From positions 36,975,608-37,039,607 of the forward strand of contig NC_083694.1 of the NCBI RefSeq assembly GCF_033118175.1: a stretch of DNA of 64,000 bases, in the 5' to 3' direction. The DNA comes from Dama dama (Eukaryota > Chordata > Mammalia > Artiodactyla > Cervidae). A model generated the notes under the pieces. That model ran no database searches and was not told the DNA's origin. It saw nothing but the letters and a program-made list of their open reading frames with translations. A program made the translations under genes and the position numbers. This document shows, piece after piece, positions 63,340 through 64,000 of this stretch (positions within the stretch are counted from its first letter, which is position 1; each line of letters opens with the position of its first letter).

Positions 63340-63451
63340 GAATGTATACAAAGACTACCGCTTCCTTGAGCTGGCATGTGATTCGCAGGAGGATGTAGAC
63401 AGCTGGAAGGCATCTCTACTGAGAGCTGGAGTTTATCCTGATAAATCTTTA
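63340..63451 (+). CDS. DNM3: Dynamin-3 internal exon, C-terminal part of PH domain
   Basis: This 112-bp internal exon begins with the last base of the split Arg codon and then reads NVYKDYRFLEL through a conserved Trp helix (DSWKASLLRAG) to VYPDKSL. The acceptor is a long T-rich tract ending CTCCAG; the donor is TTTA|GTAAGT, so the exon ends in phase 0. It encodes the rest of variable loop 3, the last strands and the C-terminal alpha helix that closes the PH fold; the stalk resumes downstream, outside this window. YRFLEL and SLLRAGVYPDKS match dynamin-3, where DNM1 has YRQLEL/SFLRAG and DNM2 has LRQIEL. No stop, frameshift or missing residue is seen, so the exon looks functional. Confidence 0.95.
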
Positions 63452-64000
63452 GTAAGTGGATTGATCTCTTATTTTTAAATTAGTAACCGTGTTTGAGAAA
63501 GCATAATTCAACATACTTTATGCTGAAGGAACTAGTTCTCAGTTGACTTAATTAATTTGGCATAGTTTTAACTTTTTACTTTGCTTATATTTCTTTTTAT
63601 CCATTAGACTTCTATTTTAAGAAGTTTACCAGTATATTTGTTAAAGAAAATGCCCAACTTTGCCATAAAACCTAATGTATGTATGTAATCTCAAAGCATG
63701 AGAGAGTTTCTATTTTAATTTAAAATTTTATTTTCCTTTTTATTTATTCTACAGTATACTATTCTATAGTATTCATTTAAGCAGTTTATAACATTCTTTA
63801 TGTAGTCATAGTATATATATTATTAGTCATAACACTTTTTCATATTCTTTAAAATATAATTTTTTATGAAAAGCTACCTCCTTTCATTATGTCTGTAGTA
63901 CCAGTATCCAAAATTAAACTCTGGTTAATGTCACTGTAAGTAAAAAAAGAACAAAAAATATTATATTGCTAGTCCCACTTATCTTTATTAATATACTTCA
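63452..64000. other. Downstream DNM3 intron
   Basis: AT-rich start of the next intron after the GTAAGT donor. No gene or repeat is recognised. Confidence 0.6.

Noticed and set aside
1..64000. CRISPR arrays, operons, phage or plasmid functions
   Set aside because: The sequence is mammalian intron; no regularly spaced repeats or bacterial coding pattern exist.

Overview
The window is mammalian nuclear DNA from a ruminant (bovid), shown by its repeats: L1 LINEs of the bovine L1-BT type, BovB (RTE) LINEs, Bov-tA/BOV-A2 SINEs and one CHR-type SINE. The species cannot be settled by eye. There is no bacterial, phage or plasmid content.

The only host coding sequence recognised is two exons on the + strand, 2885-2994 (110 bp) and 63340-63451 (112 bp). 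Joined, they read without a break through the second half of a dynamin pleckstrin-homology (PH) domain. The residues fit dynamin-3 (DNM3) better than DNM1 or DNM2. The exons are separated by a phase-2 intron of 60,345 bp, which fills almost the whole window; positions 1-2884 and 63452-64000 are the flanking introns.

Layout of the large intron: 4.4-11.5 kb, several L1 fragments on the minus strand with a BOV-A2 insertion; 11.5-13.1 kb, a 5'-truncated BovB with broken reverse-transcriptase reading frames; 13-25.7 kb, mostly unique sequence with scattered SINEs, including an inverted SINE nested in another SINE at 16.2-16.7 kb; 25.7-27.4 kb, L1 3' ends and a BovB 3' end; 27.97-35.32 kb, a full-length L1 flanked by a probable 11-bp target-site duplication, with intact ORF1, ORF2 broken by one in-frame TGA, and a CpG-rich 5' UTR; 35.3-46 kb, mostly unique sequence with old L2/MIR copies, SINEs and a 73-bp tandem duplication; 46.1-53.7 kb, an old L1 3' end, a second nearly full-length but decayed L1 holding a SINE, and another old L1 piece; 53.7-63.3 kb, unique sequence, SINEs, a BovB scrap, ancient L1 and L2.

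By eye about half of the intron is transposon-derived. Nearly all LINE-1 pieces lie antisense to the host gene. I found no evidence of a new gene system. The points most worth following are the nearly intact L1, its CpG-rich promoter pointing antisense to the L1 and therefore along the gene, its double poly(A) tail with a 16-nt insert, and the 73-bp tandem duplication.
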